Source: Rhodothermus profundi
Lineage (GTDB): Bacteria > Bacteroidota > Rhodothermia > Rhodothermales > Rhodothermaceae
Direction: 5' to 3'
Assembly: GCF_900142415.1 (NCBI RefSeq)
Contig: NZ_FRAU01000003.1
Location: 61,071 to 125,070, forward strand
DNA: 64,000 nucleotides
Shown here: piece by piece, positions 1 through 8,955 of the stretch
Position numbering within the stretch: position 1 is the stretch's first letter
Layout of the letters: every line of letters starts with the position of its first letter
Notes under the pieces: generated by a model
Seen by the model: the letters and a program-made list of their open reading frames with translations, nothing else
What the model was told of the DNA's origin: nothing
The model's database searches: none
Program-made: the position numbers and the translations under genes

Positions 1-1208
1 TTCGGGTAGTTCGGGGCGAGCGTCAACGTTGCAGGCGGTTCGCCCGCCAGCGATTCCAGTGCGGTCAGCACAAGCTGACCCGGTCGGATCTGTCCGCGGA
101 TTTCGCCAGCCGGATACTGGGCGGTGTGGATGTTTAGATAGATGTTGCCTGCCAGTAGCTCACGGATCAGTGCGTCCGTGAGGGGTTCTGGATCGGTTGG
201 ACGCCAGACGCCGGAGGCTGTGTTACCGCTGAACGTAATGGTGCGGACAACCGGACCATCCTGACCAGCCGGCGCCTGATGAAAGTGGGCCGCCTGGACC
301 GGGCCGGTCAGTCCAGTAACCGTGATTTGATAGACCAGGCCGGCCTCGGTTAGGGCCAGAAAAGCGGTGCCCCGTCCATTGCTGGTGACCGCGCCGGACT
401 GCTGCATGGGGTCAAGGGAGACGACGGCGCTGGTTCCACTGGACAACTGTGTCTGCCCTCGAATTTCGCCTCCGGGATACTGGGCGGTATGGATATTGAT
501 GTAGAGGTTGCCAAGTAGCAAGGCAATGAGGAGCGAATCGGGCAGGTCGCGCCAGACACCTGTTGTGGTATTGCTCCCAAAGGAGATTGTATGCACCACG
601 GGACCGTTGACACCGGCGGCCCCGTAATGAAAATGGGCCGCCTGAACCGGGCCGGTCAGGTCGTCTACCGTGATCTGATAGACCAGGCCAGCTTCGGTAA
701 GCGTCATGTGTGCGGTGCCGCGTCCGCTACTGCTTACCCCGTTGGGTTCTTGCTCAGGAGTGAGCGCAGCGTGCAGCGCAGTGCCTCCGCTGAGGCGGAC
801 CTGTCCGCGGATTTCGCCGGCCGGATACTGGGCAGTGTGGATATTGATATAGATTTCGCCCAGTAGCAAAGCTGTAATCAGCTCTGCTGTCAATGGCTGG
901 GCATCGGTAGCCGTCCAGGTGCCATTTGCTGTGTTTCCCTCAAACGTAATAGAGCGTACCACGGGACCATCAGAGCCGGGCGGAGCCTGATGAAAATGAG
1001 CGGCCTGAATAGGACCAGTCAGCCCATCGACCGTAATCACGAACTGGAGTCCTGCATCGGTCAGGGCCAGGGCAGCCGTTCCGTGGCCGTTGCTGGTAAC
1101 CGTACCGGTTTCCTGTTCCGGAGTCAGCACAGCCGAGAAAAAAGTCTGAGCCTGTGCAGGAGCGACAAATAGGAGCAGCCAGGCTCCCAGGACGTAGCAG
1201 GTGCGCAT
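1..1208 (-). CDS. secreted protein with three CHRD domains, truncated at window edge
   Basis: The reading frame stays open from an ATG at 1208 down to base 1, so the 3' end lies outside the window. Residues 1-20 form a signal peptide (basic start, hydrophobic core, cleavage near APAQA). Three tandem CHRD domains of about 120 residues follow, each with the pattern TGPVQAAHFH, GPVVRTITF and NIHTAQYPAGEIRGQ. The last visible residues read TLTLAPNYP. In Bacteroidota and Rhodothermota relatives this commonly continues as NPFNP and opens a C-terminal type IX secretion sorting domain, so an extracellular or surface location is inferred. CHRD domains occur in chordin and in bacterial surface proteins; their bacterial role is poorly known. 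It is transcribed away from the secreted protease at 2035. Confidence 0.85.
   Translation of the reverse strand, partial: MRTCYVLGAWLLLFVAPAQAQTFFSAVLTPEQETGTVTSNGHGTAALALTDAGLQFVITVDGLTGPIQAAHFHQAPPGSDGPVVRSITFEGNTANGTWTATDAQPLTAELITALLLGEIYINIHTAQYPAGEIRGQVRLSGGTALHAALTPEQEPNGVSSSGRGTAHMTLTEAGLVYQITVDDLTGPVQAAHFHYGAAGVNGPVVHTISFGSNTTTGVWRDLPDSLLIALLLGNLYINIHTAQYPGGEIRGQTQLSSGTSAVVSLDPMQQSGAVTSNGRGTAFLALTEAGLVYQITVTGLTGPVQAAHFHQAPAGQDGPVVRTITFSGNTASGVWRPTDPEPLTDALIRELLAGNIYLNIHTAQYPAGEIRGQIRPGQLVLTALESLAGEPPATLTLAPNYP
60..1150 (-). repeat. three CHRD-coding repeat units, about 350-365 bases each
   Basis: The same coding block recurs at 348-363 base spacing inside the CHRD gene. For example, the stretch beginning GGATACTGGGC is found at about 112, 475 and 823. 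Unit borders are approximate. The units have diverged at the base level but are strongly alike as protein, which points to old internal duplication rather than recent expansion. Confidence 0.75.
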
Positions 1209-2034
1209 CGTTTAATAGCGATTGGGTGAAGGGGGGATTTGTTGGGAAAAGTACCTGAGCAGCGTCGAATGCCTATTCGACGAGGAACGGTGTGGAAAAA
1301 AAGGTCTTGCCGGCCTATCTCATACGCATCACGCTTTACTGCACGCCTTCTTCGCAATGCCGCAATCCCTGAAATCCCCTTCTCCGAGAGGAAGCAACAA
1401 ACTTTTTTCGACCTGCGAAGCCGCGCTGACAGGCTGCCGCTATGAAACAGGCCGCCTCAGGCTTTCTCGTTGTATTCCCTCTTTACTTCCGAGCTCACGC
1501 CCTCGGGCTCGCCGATCGCCTTGCCTGTTACGGTTTTCTCTGCGAGAAAAAGCACGTTCTTTCGTTGAGTGAGGGATCAGCAAGCTTGGCGCAAACAGGA
1601 ATGCGCCCGCATTCCTGCACTAGAGCCGCTCCCTTCCAGAGGGGAGGAGGGCTAACCCGCCTCCACCAGATTTCCAGCAGTGTTTCCCCGCAGCCCGCTG
1701 AGAGCAAGTTCGTTTGATATTGGCTTTGTCCCCATGCTGGTTCGGTTACCCCTCCACAGGCGGATGTTGTCAGTCGAGGGGAGCCACAGCGTGTAGTCGT
1801 TGTCCAGGGCAAAATTGCTTCCCCCTGAGAAGGCCGGCAGAGGAGAGACCTGAGCATGCGGCTTTCCTCTTTGGCTGCTGGGTCTGCCTGACCCAGCTCC
1901 GGGTACTGAGTTTGGGCTTGACAGTCCATGCTTGTTGCCTTTCCTTCCTGTCCACGGCAATGCGAGGGCCACTCTCTGCACTACCGTTCTTCGTCTGGTC
2001 TGAACCGCTCCGCCACCTGAAACGAAAGGCTGCT
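1209..2034. other. 826-base intergenic region between divergent secreted-protein genes
   Basis: No convincing gene was found. Short frames exist on both strands, but none has a recognisable protein or a plausible start. The region should hold the promoters of the CHRD gene (leftward) and the metzincin (rightward). The only clear structure is the hairpin at 1877-1897, listed separately. An unrecognised small RNA is possible. Confidence 0.5.
1877..1897. other. perfect 8-bp hairpin upstream of the metzincin gene
   Basis: GCTGGGTC (1877-1884) and GACCCAGC (1890-1897) pair perfectly around the loop TGCCT. No T-tract follows, so it does not look like a terminator. It lies about 140 bases upstream of the protease start and could be part of a leader RNA or a binding site. 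Confidence 0.45.
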
Positions 2035-3753
2035 ATGCGACCAATACGCCTTATCCTTCGGGTGCTGCTGCAGGGATTCTGGCTGATTTTTCCAACGGCA
2101 GTGCTTCAGGCTCAACCTCTTCCCCTCTTTGAAGTCCAGGCTGTGGTCATAGATGCCTTGCCATCTCAGGTTCGACAGCGCTGGCAGGTGTTGCAACGCC
2201 TGCCTATGGTCAGCCGCCTCCAGGTGGTACGTCTGCCTGCGCAACTCTGGCATTATCGTTCCTTTACGTTGGCAGTGGATGCGGCCGGTCGTCTGGTGCC
2301 CGGCCGTACGGGGAGCGCAGAGCTGACGGTGCGGCGCGGAGCACTTTCGGTACTTTCAGAAGAGGCAGTGGCCTGGAATGGGCAGATCTATGCGGGGGCA
2401 GAGCGGGTCGGGGAGGTGTCGTTGGTGGTGTTGCGGACGGGGGCCGTCACCGGGCAGGTGGTGCTGGGTAGTCAGGAGTACTGGGTGCGGCCGCTGGGTG
2501 GGAGACTGCATGCGCTGGCAACAATCGACCCGAGCAAGTATCCGCGGCAGCGTCGCGGACGTCTCTTGTATGCTGGAGGGAAGCGTGCTCGTGCGGAAAA
2601 GCAGATCGACACAGCAGGGACTAGACTGGTACAGGAAACAACGCGGCTCCAGGCACGGTGCGGTCCAGGGATTGTACGGGTGCTGGTATTGTACACGCCG
2701 GAGGCAGCGCAGGGGCGGGACATTGATGGGATCATCTACGCGGCGATTAACGATGCGAATCAGGCGTATCGAAACAGCCAGATCCACAACCTTGAGCTCC
2801 GCCTGGCTCATAAACAATTATTCAGCTTTGAGGTGACAGGATACTACCCCGACGATGATGCTAAAGCTCTTTCTCAGGACCCACGGGCGCAGGCGTTGCG
2901 GGATCAGCATGAGGCGGATGTGGTGGTGCTGTTGATCGATTCAGCGCGCAACGAGTGGGGTCGGGGAGTGCTGGGGGCCGTTCCGAAAGAAGCGATTCTG
3001 CTTCATGGGAGTTCTGGAGAAGCGGTGGTTAACGCGGCCCAGGTGAATCCGTATGCCTATGCGATCGTGCAGGTGGACTATGCCGGTGCGGGGCGCTATG
3101 CGCTGGCTCATGAGATCGGGCACATTCAGGGAGCCCAGCACTATCCAAGCGATGGCCGAATTGATCTACAACGCATACCGTATGCTCAGGGACACCGGTT
3201 TGCCGTGTACGGTTGTGCACCGGGCTGCCGTACGCATTACTATGCCACGATCATGAGTGATACCTGGGAGCCGTCCTTTAACATTGCGTACACCCGCATC
3301 CGGTACTTTTCAAACCCGAGTGTAACCTATCGAGGGGTGATCACGGGACGCCCGGATCGGAATAACGCCCGCGTGTTGCAGGAAACGGCCAATGTGGTAG
3401 CCAACTTTCGGGGCTCAAACGAACTGGGGCTCTCAATTGTTGTTAGTAGCTCCTCCGCGCCGTTGGCCGGAAAATACACCTTTAGCGCGCAAACCTGTAA
3501 TGCAGCGGGCGCCCTGGCCTACACCTGGCGCGTGAGCACCAATCCCTTTGATCAGGGGCCGATCGTGAGCACCCGCGCCTCATTTACGCGGTATTTGTCG
3601 CCCGGAGACTATTTTATCACGCTGGAGGTTCAGAGTAAGAATGGAGGGATGGCCCATGCCGTCTATGCATTAACAGTTTATGAGGCACAGGTGACGGTTG
3701 AAGCAAGTCGAGGGACGGTTTTACGGCCAGGAGACCGGTCAATTGAGCGATGA
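2035..3753 (+). CDS. secreted metzincin (M12-type) zinc protease with C-terminal PKD-like domain
   Basis: The start at 2035 is chosen because it opens a signal peptide (MRPIRLILRV, then a hydrophobic stretch ending near VLQAQ). The open frame extends further upstream, but that part is unlike protein. A propeptide-like region fills about residues 27-210. The zinc site HEIGHIQGAQH is at residues 359-369 and fits HExxHxxGxxH. The Met-turn is at about residue 407 (ATIMSDTW), together making this a metzincin close to the reprolysin/M12B group. A PKD or Ig-like segment occupies about residues 455-555 (YTWRV, SPGDYFITLEV). It probably digests extracellular protein. The 572-residue product has no obvious type IX sorting tail. 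Confidence 0.85.
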   Translation: MRPIRLILRVLLQGFWLIFPTAVLQAQPLPLFEVQAVVIDALPSQVRQRWQVLQRLPMVSRLQVVRLPAQLWHYRSFTLAVDAAGRLVPGRTGSAELTVRRGALSVLSEEAVAWNGQIYAGAERVGEVSLVVLRTGAVTGQVVLGSQEYWVRPLGGRLHALATIDPSKYPRQRRGRLLYAGGKRARAEKQIDTAGTRLVQETTRLQARCGPGIVRVLVLYTPEAAQGRDIDGIIYAAINDANQAYRNSQIHNLELRLAHKQLFSFEVTGYYPDDDAKALSQDPRAQALRDQHEADVVVLLIDSARNEWGRGVLGAVPKEAILLHGSSGEAVVNAAQVNPYAYAIVQVDYAGAGRYALAHEIGHIQGAQHYPSDGRIDLQRIPYAQGHRFAVYGCAPGCRTHYYATIMSDTWEPSFNIAYTRIRYFSNPSVTYRGVITGRPDRNNARVLQETANVVANFRGSNELGLSIVVSSSSAPLAGKYTFSAQTCNAAGALAYTWRVSTNPFDQGPIVSTRASFTRYLSPGDYFITLEVQSKNGGMAHAVYALTVYEAQVTVEASRGTVLRPGDRSIER

Positions 3754-3965
3754 GGCTTCGTTCGGTTGCGATCGGTATGCTGCGAGCATGCGACACTCGC
3801 CTGTGTGGACAGAGCTTTATGTTCTGAGAACCTGTATTCATTGGTCAGCAGATCGGCACAGGATCGGAATGGCATGATAATCGAGGGTACAGCCAGCACG
3901 ATATCAGATCGGTGAACGAAGGAAAGCGCAGAGCGTTTGTTACGGCCGCATGGTACCCAGCAGTG

Positions 3966-4601
3966 ATGCTACGTCGCTTGATGCACCGGTTCTGGGTCGA
4001 GCAACGTCCCCATAACGGGTTAACCTACGAAGCCTTCGTAGCAGCCTGGAAGCAGGCATTACAGCAACCTCTTTCAGGACTGGACGCGCAGGCGCGGCGC
4101 TACTTGTATTATCGACGATACAACTTTGAACGGGCGCAGCGGGTAACGCAAGCCTATCGTATGTCAGAACGGTTGGCCCGGGCACTGGCGAGCGTTGAGC
4201 AGCCGCAGCTCTGGATGGTGCTTACGGAAGACTGGTGTGCCGATTCGGCCTATAGCCTGCCTATCATTGCCGAAGCATCTCGCCGCAATCCACTGATCCA
4301 GTTACGTATTCTTCGCCGCGATGAAAACCTGGACATCATGGACCTGTACCTGACGCGCGGCGCCCGGAGCATTCCCAAGCTGGTGGCTTTTGCAGAGGAT
4401 GGCACGGAGCTGTTCACCTGGGGGCCACGTCCCGCCGAGGCGCAGGCGCTTCGAGATCGACTGCAGGCCGAAGGAATGGATGCCCGGCAGCTGGCACAGG
4501 CCCTGATTGACTGGTACGAAGCCGGCGGATGGCAGCACGTTGACGTTGAGCTGGCGGCCTGTCTGGAGCAAGTGCTACCGAGCTACAGCTCCTCGTCGTA
4601 G
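3966..4601 (+). CDS. thioredoxin-fold protein (Thioredoxin_9-like)
   Basis: The core reads LWMVLTEDWCADSAYSLP with a single active-site cysteine at about residue 91 (C-A-D-S), followed by a cis-proline region (RSIPKLVAF). This matches the thioredoxin_9 type found in Firmicutes and Bacteroidota. With one cysteine it may act as a monothiol redox or bacillithiol-type protein rather than a classical dithiol thioredoxin; that is inference. The start is uncertain: GTG at 3912 and ATG at 3984 are in frame, and no strong ribosome binding site separates them. The last 19 bases overlap the convergent fxsA gene. Confidence 0.75.
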   Translation: MLRRLMHRFWVEQRPHNGLTYEAFVAAWKQALQQPLSGLDAQARRYLYYRRYNFERAQRVTQAYRMSERLARALASVEQPQLWMVLTEDWCADSAYSLPIIAEASRRNPLIQLRILRRDENLDIMDLYLTRGARSIPKLVAFAEDGTELFTWGPRPAEAQALRDRLQAEGMDARQLAQALIDWYEAGGWQHVDVELAACLEQVLPSYSSSS

Positions 4602-5077
4602 TCCAGATAATGAGGGCGCGGACGAGCTCGGCCAGCCCATCCTTCTGCTGCGGAAGAAGAGGGGGCTGAAGGCGTAGGGTCGCTAAAAGAAACGTAAAGG
4701 CGAACTGTCTGCTGCTGAATCATTCGCTGGAGCCGCCGAATCAGATAGCGACGAATCAACGCGCGGGTTGGCGACAATAGACCAAACAATCCCAGTAGAT
4801 CGGTCAGCACCCCGGGGGTGATCAACAGGGCACCGGCCAGCAGAATGAGTACCCCATCAACAATTTCCTGGCCTGGAAGCTGCCCCTGGGCCAGTCGCTG
4901 CTGAAAGGCACGCCAGGTTGCCAGGCCCTCTCGACGCGCCAGATAGCTGCCGACCAGGGCAGTGGCGAAAATCAGACCTACCGTGGACCAGAAGCCGATC
5001 CAGCGACCGATCTGCAAGAGCACCGCCAGCTCGATAGCCGGCACGATCAGGAACAGGAAAAACAGGCGGGCACTCAT
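4583..5077 (-). CDS. fxsA: FxsA family inner-membrane protein
   Basis: The 164-residue protein has the FxsA pattern: an N-terminal membrane helix (residues 3-22), a second helix (27-45), the conserved SYLARREGL segment and a long hydrophobic hairpin with ITPGVLTDLLG near residues 85-100. The C-terminal third is polar. In Escherichia coli FxsA affects F-exclusion of phage T7 when overproduced; its normal role is unknown. The gene converges on the thioredoxin-fold gene with a 19-base overlap. Confidence 0.88.
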   Translation of the reverse strand: MSARLFFLFLIVPAIELAVLLQIGRWIGFWSTVGLIFATALVGSYLARREGLATWRAFQQRLAQGQLPGQEIVDGVLILLAGALLITPGVLTDLLGLFGLLSPTRALIRRYLIRRLQRMIQQQTVRLYVSFSDPTPSAPSSSAAEGWAGRARPRPHYLDYDEEL

Positions 5078-5516
5078 CTATCTTTTAGAAGGCTGGCAGG
5101 TAGCACACAAACGGATTCATTCCGGAAAGGATTCCGACGCCTGGAAGGGGCCGGCCTTTCTAACTAAATGGTGTTATATGCCACAGCGGCCTTGTTATCG
5201 GAAAGCTCTTCCAGAAGCCTGAGTCGTCCAGCAGATTCATTTACGCGCAGCGGTCGGCGTGGGCGTTTGTGCTGAAGATAAAAGAGGCGATCGGAATGGA
5301 TACGGCTCATTCCGCCAGCTACAACCTGATGGTGACCTACCTGCAACGACAAAGCAAGCCCGTGCCCGAACGGTTGGCTGTGCCAATACGCAGGGGGGCT
5401 AGAGGAGGGAAAAGTATCCGGCGCACCCGAATGGTTGATTCCTGAAACCGAATACCGGCAGGGAGGGCCCTTGGGGCAGGCGGCCGGTGCAGCTAGGAGT
5501 AACGCGCATCGGCAGT
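5078..5516. other. 439-base intergenic region
   Basis: This lies between fxsA and the flavoprotein gene, both on the minus strand, so it should carry the fxsA promoter. Short frames on both strands look like chance. No tRNA, terminator with a T-tract or repeat was recognised. Confidence 0.5.
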
Positions 5517-6413
5517 TTATTTCGAATCCGGGCGGGGTGGCAGTTTGCCGACGGTTGGGATGGGGCGAGCGCCCGGTGGCAGGCGGTCGGCCGGTACGGC
5601 TGTTGGCTTGGGGGCAGGGGAAGGTTGGGGCTGCGCTGCCTTGCGGGTTGTTTTCTCGGAGCTTTTCTGCACGAAGTACTGCTCTTCGCGAATGAATTCG
5701 TCGGCAAAACCTGCGCGCCGCAGAATGCCACGCACGTTTTCAATCATCTGGGGGTGGCCGCAGGCGTACGCCACCGTGGTCTCGGGCGTAAAGTCTTCGG
5801 CCGCGTCCAGATATTTGCGTACAATGTCGTCCACGCGGCCTGTCTCGCCCGGCCATTCCGGATCTTCCCAGGGGCGGCTGACCGTAGGAATGTAGGTAAG
5901 CCAATCGACTTCTTCGGAGAGTTGGCGCAGTTCGCGCAGGTACAGGCCCAGCTCCTGGGAGCGACTGGCGCCGTGAATGACCAGGAAGCGGTGGGAAGGA
6001 GATTCGCCGCGTTCTACCGCATGCCGTTGGGCGCGAATCATGCTCAGATAGGGAGCAATGCCGGTGACAGTAGCCAGCATGAGATGGCGGGTGCGCTGCG
6101 TCTCTAACGTGAAATGGCCTACGATTTTTCGCCGCATCCACATTTCGTCTCCTTCGCGCAGCTCCCAGATGCGCGGGGTCAGCTTGCCATGAGGAACCAG
6201 CTCGATAAAGAATTCCAGCAGGGGTTCATGAGGGGCAGAGACAATCGAATAGGCGCGAGGAACCAGCTTTCCTTCGACTTCAAGCGCCAGCGTGGCGTAT
6301 TGACCAGGCGTGAAGGTTACCGGTTCCTCTGGCTCAAAGCGAAACAGTGCCAGGTCGTCGGTAAAGTCGATGCGTTCTACTAGGCGAACACGACAGAACT
6401 TGGCCGTTGGCAT
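5517..6413 (-). CDS. ferredoxin--NADP(+) reductase-like flavoprotein
   Basis: The product (about 298 residues from ATG 6413) has the FNR fold. The FAD-binding part contains FTPGQYATLAL and PRAYSIVS (the RxYS motif). The NADP part contains TVTGIAPYLSM and a C-terminal YACGHPQMIENV, then EEQYFVQK. It should move electrons between NADP(H) and ferredoxin or flavodoxin in the cytoplasm, as Fpr does. A proline-rich tail of about 40 residues after the FNR domain is unusual. A TTG at 6506 would add 31 residues with no family similarity, so 6413 is preferred. It is the last gene of the minus-strand run starting at 11873. Confidence 0.82.
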   Translation of the reverse strand: MPTAKFCRVRLVERIDFTDDLALFRFEPEEPVTFTPGQYATLALEVEGKLVPRAYSIVSAPHEPLLEFFIELVPHGKLTPRIWELREGDEMWMRRKIVGHFTLETQRTRHLMLATVTGIAPYLSMIRAQRHAVERGESPSHRFLVIHGASRSQELGLYLRELRQLSEEVDWLTYIPTVSRPWEDPEWPGETGRVDDIVRKYLDAAEDFTPETTVAYACGHPQMIENVRGILRRAGFADEFIREEQYFVQKSSEKTTRKAAQPQPSPAPKPTAVPADRLPPGARPIPTVGKLPPRPDSK

Positions 6414-6512
6414 GGCAATTTTACGGTCGGTGGACAGAAACCGCTTGCAGGCACGGTAAAACCGTACTTCCTGCTCCACAATAAGACGCAGCCAGCTTTG
6501 TGTCAAGAGGGG

Positions 6513-7517
6513 TTACGCTTCGGGTAGCGTTTCAAGCAGGCGTTCAATCAATTCGACCGCTGAGACGCCGTCTGCGTCAGCCTGAAAGCTGGTGACGACG
6601 CGATGCCGCAAGACGGGTACGGCCAGGCGCCGCACGTCGGAGATGAGCGGGGTAGCGCGGCCTTCAAGGGCAGCCAGTGCCTTGGCGCCCAGAATCAGGT
6701 ACTGCGAGGCGCGGGGGCCTGCACCATAGCTCAGATAGGTGTTGATAAAGTCCGGAGCTTCGGGATGGCCGGGTCTCGTGCGGGTTACTAGGCGCACCGC
6801 ATATTCAATCACATGATCAGCCACCGGAAGCCGCCGAATCAGGTCCTGAAACGCCAGGAGCTCCTCGCGGCTGATGACCGGAGTAACGGTGGGGAGGGGA
6901 CCTGACGTGGTATTGCGCACTACGGCTACTTCTTCCTCAAACGAAGGATAGTCGAGCCACAGATTGAGCATGAAGCGGTCAAGCTGGGCTTCTGGAAGCG
7001 GATACGTTCCCTCCTGCTCGATAGGGTTTTGCGTGGCCAGCACAAAAAATGGAGGTTCCAGCGGAAAGGTCTGGCCGGCTGCTGTTACGTGCTGTTCTTG
7101 CATTGCTTCCAGGAGAGCAGCCTGAGTTTTGGGCGGGGTACGGTTGATTTCGTCGGCCAGTACGATGTGGGCAAAAATGGGTCCTTTGACAAAGCGGAAG
7201 ATGCGCTGGCCTGTAGTGCGGTCTTCTTCCAGAATTTCGGTCCCCGTGATGTCGCTGGGCATCAGATCAGGGGTAAACTGGATGCGACTGAACTTCAAAT
7301 CGAGCGCCTGAGCCAGGGTGCGCACCAGCAGCGTTTTCGCCAGGCCGGGGACGCCAATAAGCAGGGCATGGCCCCGTGCCAGCAGGCACACGACAAGCTG
7401 CTCAATAATTGCTTCCTGACCCACGATGACTTTGCTAATCTCCCGGCGGAGGCGCACGTACGCTTCGTGGAGGGTTTCCAGGGGGTCGCCGGTGCGAAGA
7501 GCGCTTGGAGCAGGCAT
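6513..7517 (-). CDS. MoxR family AAA+ ATPase
   Basis: The protein has a Walker A motif (GVPGLAKT), Walker B (VLADEINR) and the MoxR sensor segments (TQNPIEQEGTYPLPEAQLDRF). MoxR ATPases act as chaperones that mature or assemble other proteins, usually encoded beside VWA-domain or DUF58 partners. No such partner is seen here; the neighbours are SurA-type isomerases. A TTG at 7535 would overlap the stop of the upstream gene; ATG 7517 is the more usual start. The close spacing indicates co-transcription with the isomerase genes. Confidence 0.9.
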   Translation of the reverse strand: MPAPSALRTGDPLETLHEAYVRLRREISKVIVGQEAIIEQLVVCLLARGHALLIGVPGLAKTLLVRTLAQALDLKFSRIQFTPDLMPSDITGTEILEEDRTTGQRIFRFVKGPIFAHIVLADEINRTPPKTQAALLEAMQEQHVTAAGQTFPLEPPFFVLATQNPIEQEGTYPLPEAQLDRFMLNLWLDYPSFEEEVAVVRNTTSGPLPTVTPVISREELLAFQDLIRRLPVADHVIEYAVRLVTRTRPGHPEAPDFINTYLSYGAGPRASQYLILGAKALAALEGRATPLISDVRRLAVPVLRHRVVTSFQADADGVSAVELIERLLETLPEA

Positions 7518-7531
7518 AGGTAATCCGGAGA

Positions 7532-8911
7532 TCAACGGTGGGCCAGCGTCGAAGTAACAATCTTATGCGGGTAGCGTTCGGCCAGCTTGCGCGCTTTGCC
7601 CGCCAGGCGGATGACCACGGACTGGCGGAGTTCATTCAGCCACTGGCGCAGCACCCGCGCTCGCTTTTCCTGGAGTGCTAGCTGTTCAATGCGAGCGTAA
7701 TCGGTCTCCAGGTTGACGCGGTGGCTGGGCGTAAAACGATCCAGTCGCACAATATGGTATGCGCGACGGCCGTCAAGGAGCACCGCTTCCGCAGGATGGC
7801 TGATTTCACCAACTTCCAGCGTGTCAATGGTGCGCTGCCAGGTGGGATCTAGGGCGCTGAGCACCAGATCGCGTTCGCCTGTGCGCGGATCCATTACGCG
7901 TCCGCCCTGGGTTGCGGTGGCTTCTTCTTCAGAGTGACGGCGTGCCATCAACTCGAACGGTAGGTTAAACCGCAAAATGGAATCGCGCACCGCTTCCAGG
8001 TACGCGATGGCTTCCGAGGGATCGGTCTGGCTTTCGTCGATGCGGATCAGAATGTGGTTAAAATCAATGATATCGCCCTGCCGGCGGTTTACCCGGAGGA
8101 TATGGACGCCAAAGGGTGTCTCAAAGGGCTGCGAGATTTCTCCAATGGGAATGCGGGCGGCTACTGCTGCAAATTCCGGTACCAGATCAGCCAGACGCGT
8201 GTCCGGGATGTGGCCCCCGGCAGCTGCAGAGCCTGGGTCTTCAGAAAAGCGGCGAGCCATGTCTTCGAAGCGAGAGCGGCCGCTGACAATGGAATCCCGA
8301 ATGGCTGTCGCAATCTCGAAAGCTTCCTGGCGGGCTTTTTCGGAGGGACGGGGGTATCGCACAATATGGCTCAGACGTACCAGGTCGGGCAGCGTGGGCA
8401 ATGAATCCGTAGGGAACTGTTCGAACCAGGCGCGCACCTCTGAAGGCGTAATGCGAATCTGCTGCAGCTTTCGGTTACGGAACGTTTCGGCCAGCATCTG
8501 CTCTCGAAAGTCCTCGCGCAGCTCCGCTTTCAACTGGGTGAGCGTCTTGCCATAGATTTCTTCGAGGCGCGCCTGGCCGCCCACCTGTTGCATAAGTTGA
8601 TTAAGACGCTCCTCGAGCGCCTGCTCCACGCGGTCGTCTGAGATCTGGATGGTGGTGTCGCGACGGGCATGCTCGGCCAGTACCTTTTGATCAATAAGCT
8701 GGTTAAGGGCTTCCAGCCAGAGTTCGTCCGAATACGCCTGACGCTGCTGTTGCAGGTAGCCTGCCAGAAACGCATCAACTTCTGAGCGCAGGATCAACTC
8801 GTTGCCTACAATGGCCACGATTTCATCAAGCACCCGATCTTCTGCAGCAGGCGACTGGGCCAGCCCCGGGCCAGGCAACAGCAGCAGAATAAACGGCAAT
8901 AACCGACGCAT
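7532..8911 (-). CDS. surA: SurA-type periplasmic peptidyl-prolyl cis-trans isomerase
   Basis: A signal peptide (MRRLLPFILLLLPGPGLAQS) leads a SurA N-terminal chaperone region (about 25-170) and two parvulin domains (about 170-280 and 285-390). Parvulin signatures include RRFSEDPGSAAAGGHIPD, FGVHILRV and RRHSEEEATATQGGRV. The length (459 residues) is close to E. coli SurA (428). The expected job is folding of outer-membrane beta-barrel proteins in the periplasm. It is third in a run of three isomerase genes, 44 bases after the second, and overlaps or abuts the MoxR start. Confidence 0.88.
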   Translation of the reverse strand: MRRLLPFILLLLPGPGLAQSPAAEDRVLDEIVAIVGNELILRSEVDAFLAGYLQQQRQAYSDELWLEALNQLIDQKVLAEHARRDTTIQISDDRVEQALEERLNQLMQQVGGQARLEEIYGKTLTQLKAELREDFREQMLAETFRNRKLQQIRITPSEVRAWFEQFPTDSLPTLPDLVRLSHIVRYPRPSEKARQEAFEIATAIRDSIVSGRSRFEDMARRFSEDPGSAAAGGHIPDTRLADLVPEFAAVAARIPIGEISQPFETPFGVHILRVNRRQGDIIDFNHILIRIDESQTDPSEAIAYLEAVRDSILRFNLPFELMARRHSEEEATATQGGRVMDPRTGERDLVLSALDPTWQRTIDTLEVGEISHPAEAVLLDGRRAYHIVRLDRFTPSHRVNLETDYARIEQLALQEKRARVLRQWLNELRQSVVIRLAGKARKLAERYPHKIVTSTLAHR

Positions 8912-8955
8912 GCGTCTTGTGGCTTGCTCAGGGACAGGCAGAGCGTGCAGGTGCG

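Noticed and set aside
1528..1929. 133-residue minus-strand frame in the first intergenic region
   Set aside because: Composition is unlike protein, it overlaps other frames of equal length, and there is no recognisable domain.
1209..2034. Riboswitch or known structural RNA in the long gap
   Set aside because: No signatures of TPP, cobalamin, SRP RNA, tmRNA or RNase P were recognised; only one simple hairpin is clear.
5487..6107. 206-residue plus-strand frame over the flavoprotein gene
   Set aside because: It is the complement of a clear FNR-type coding sequence on the minus strand and has no family match of its own.
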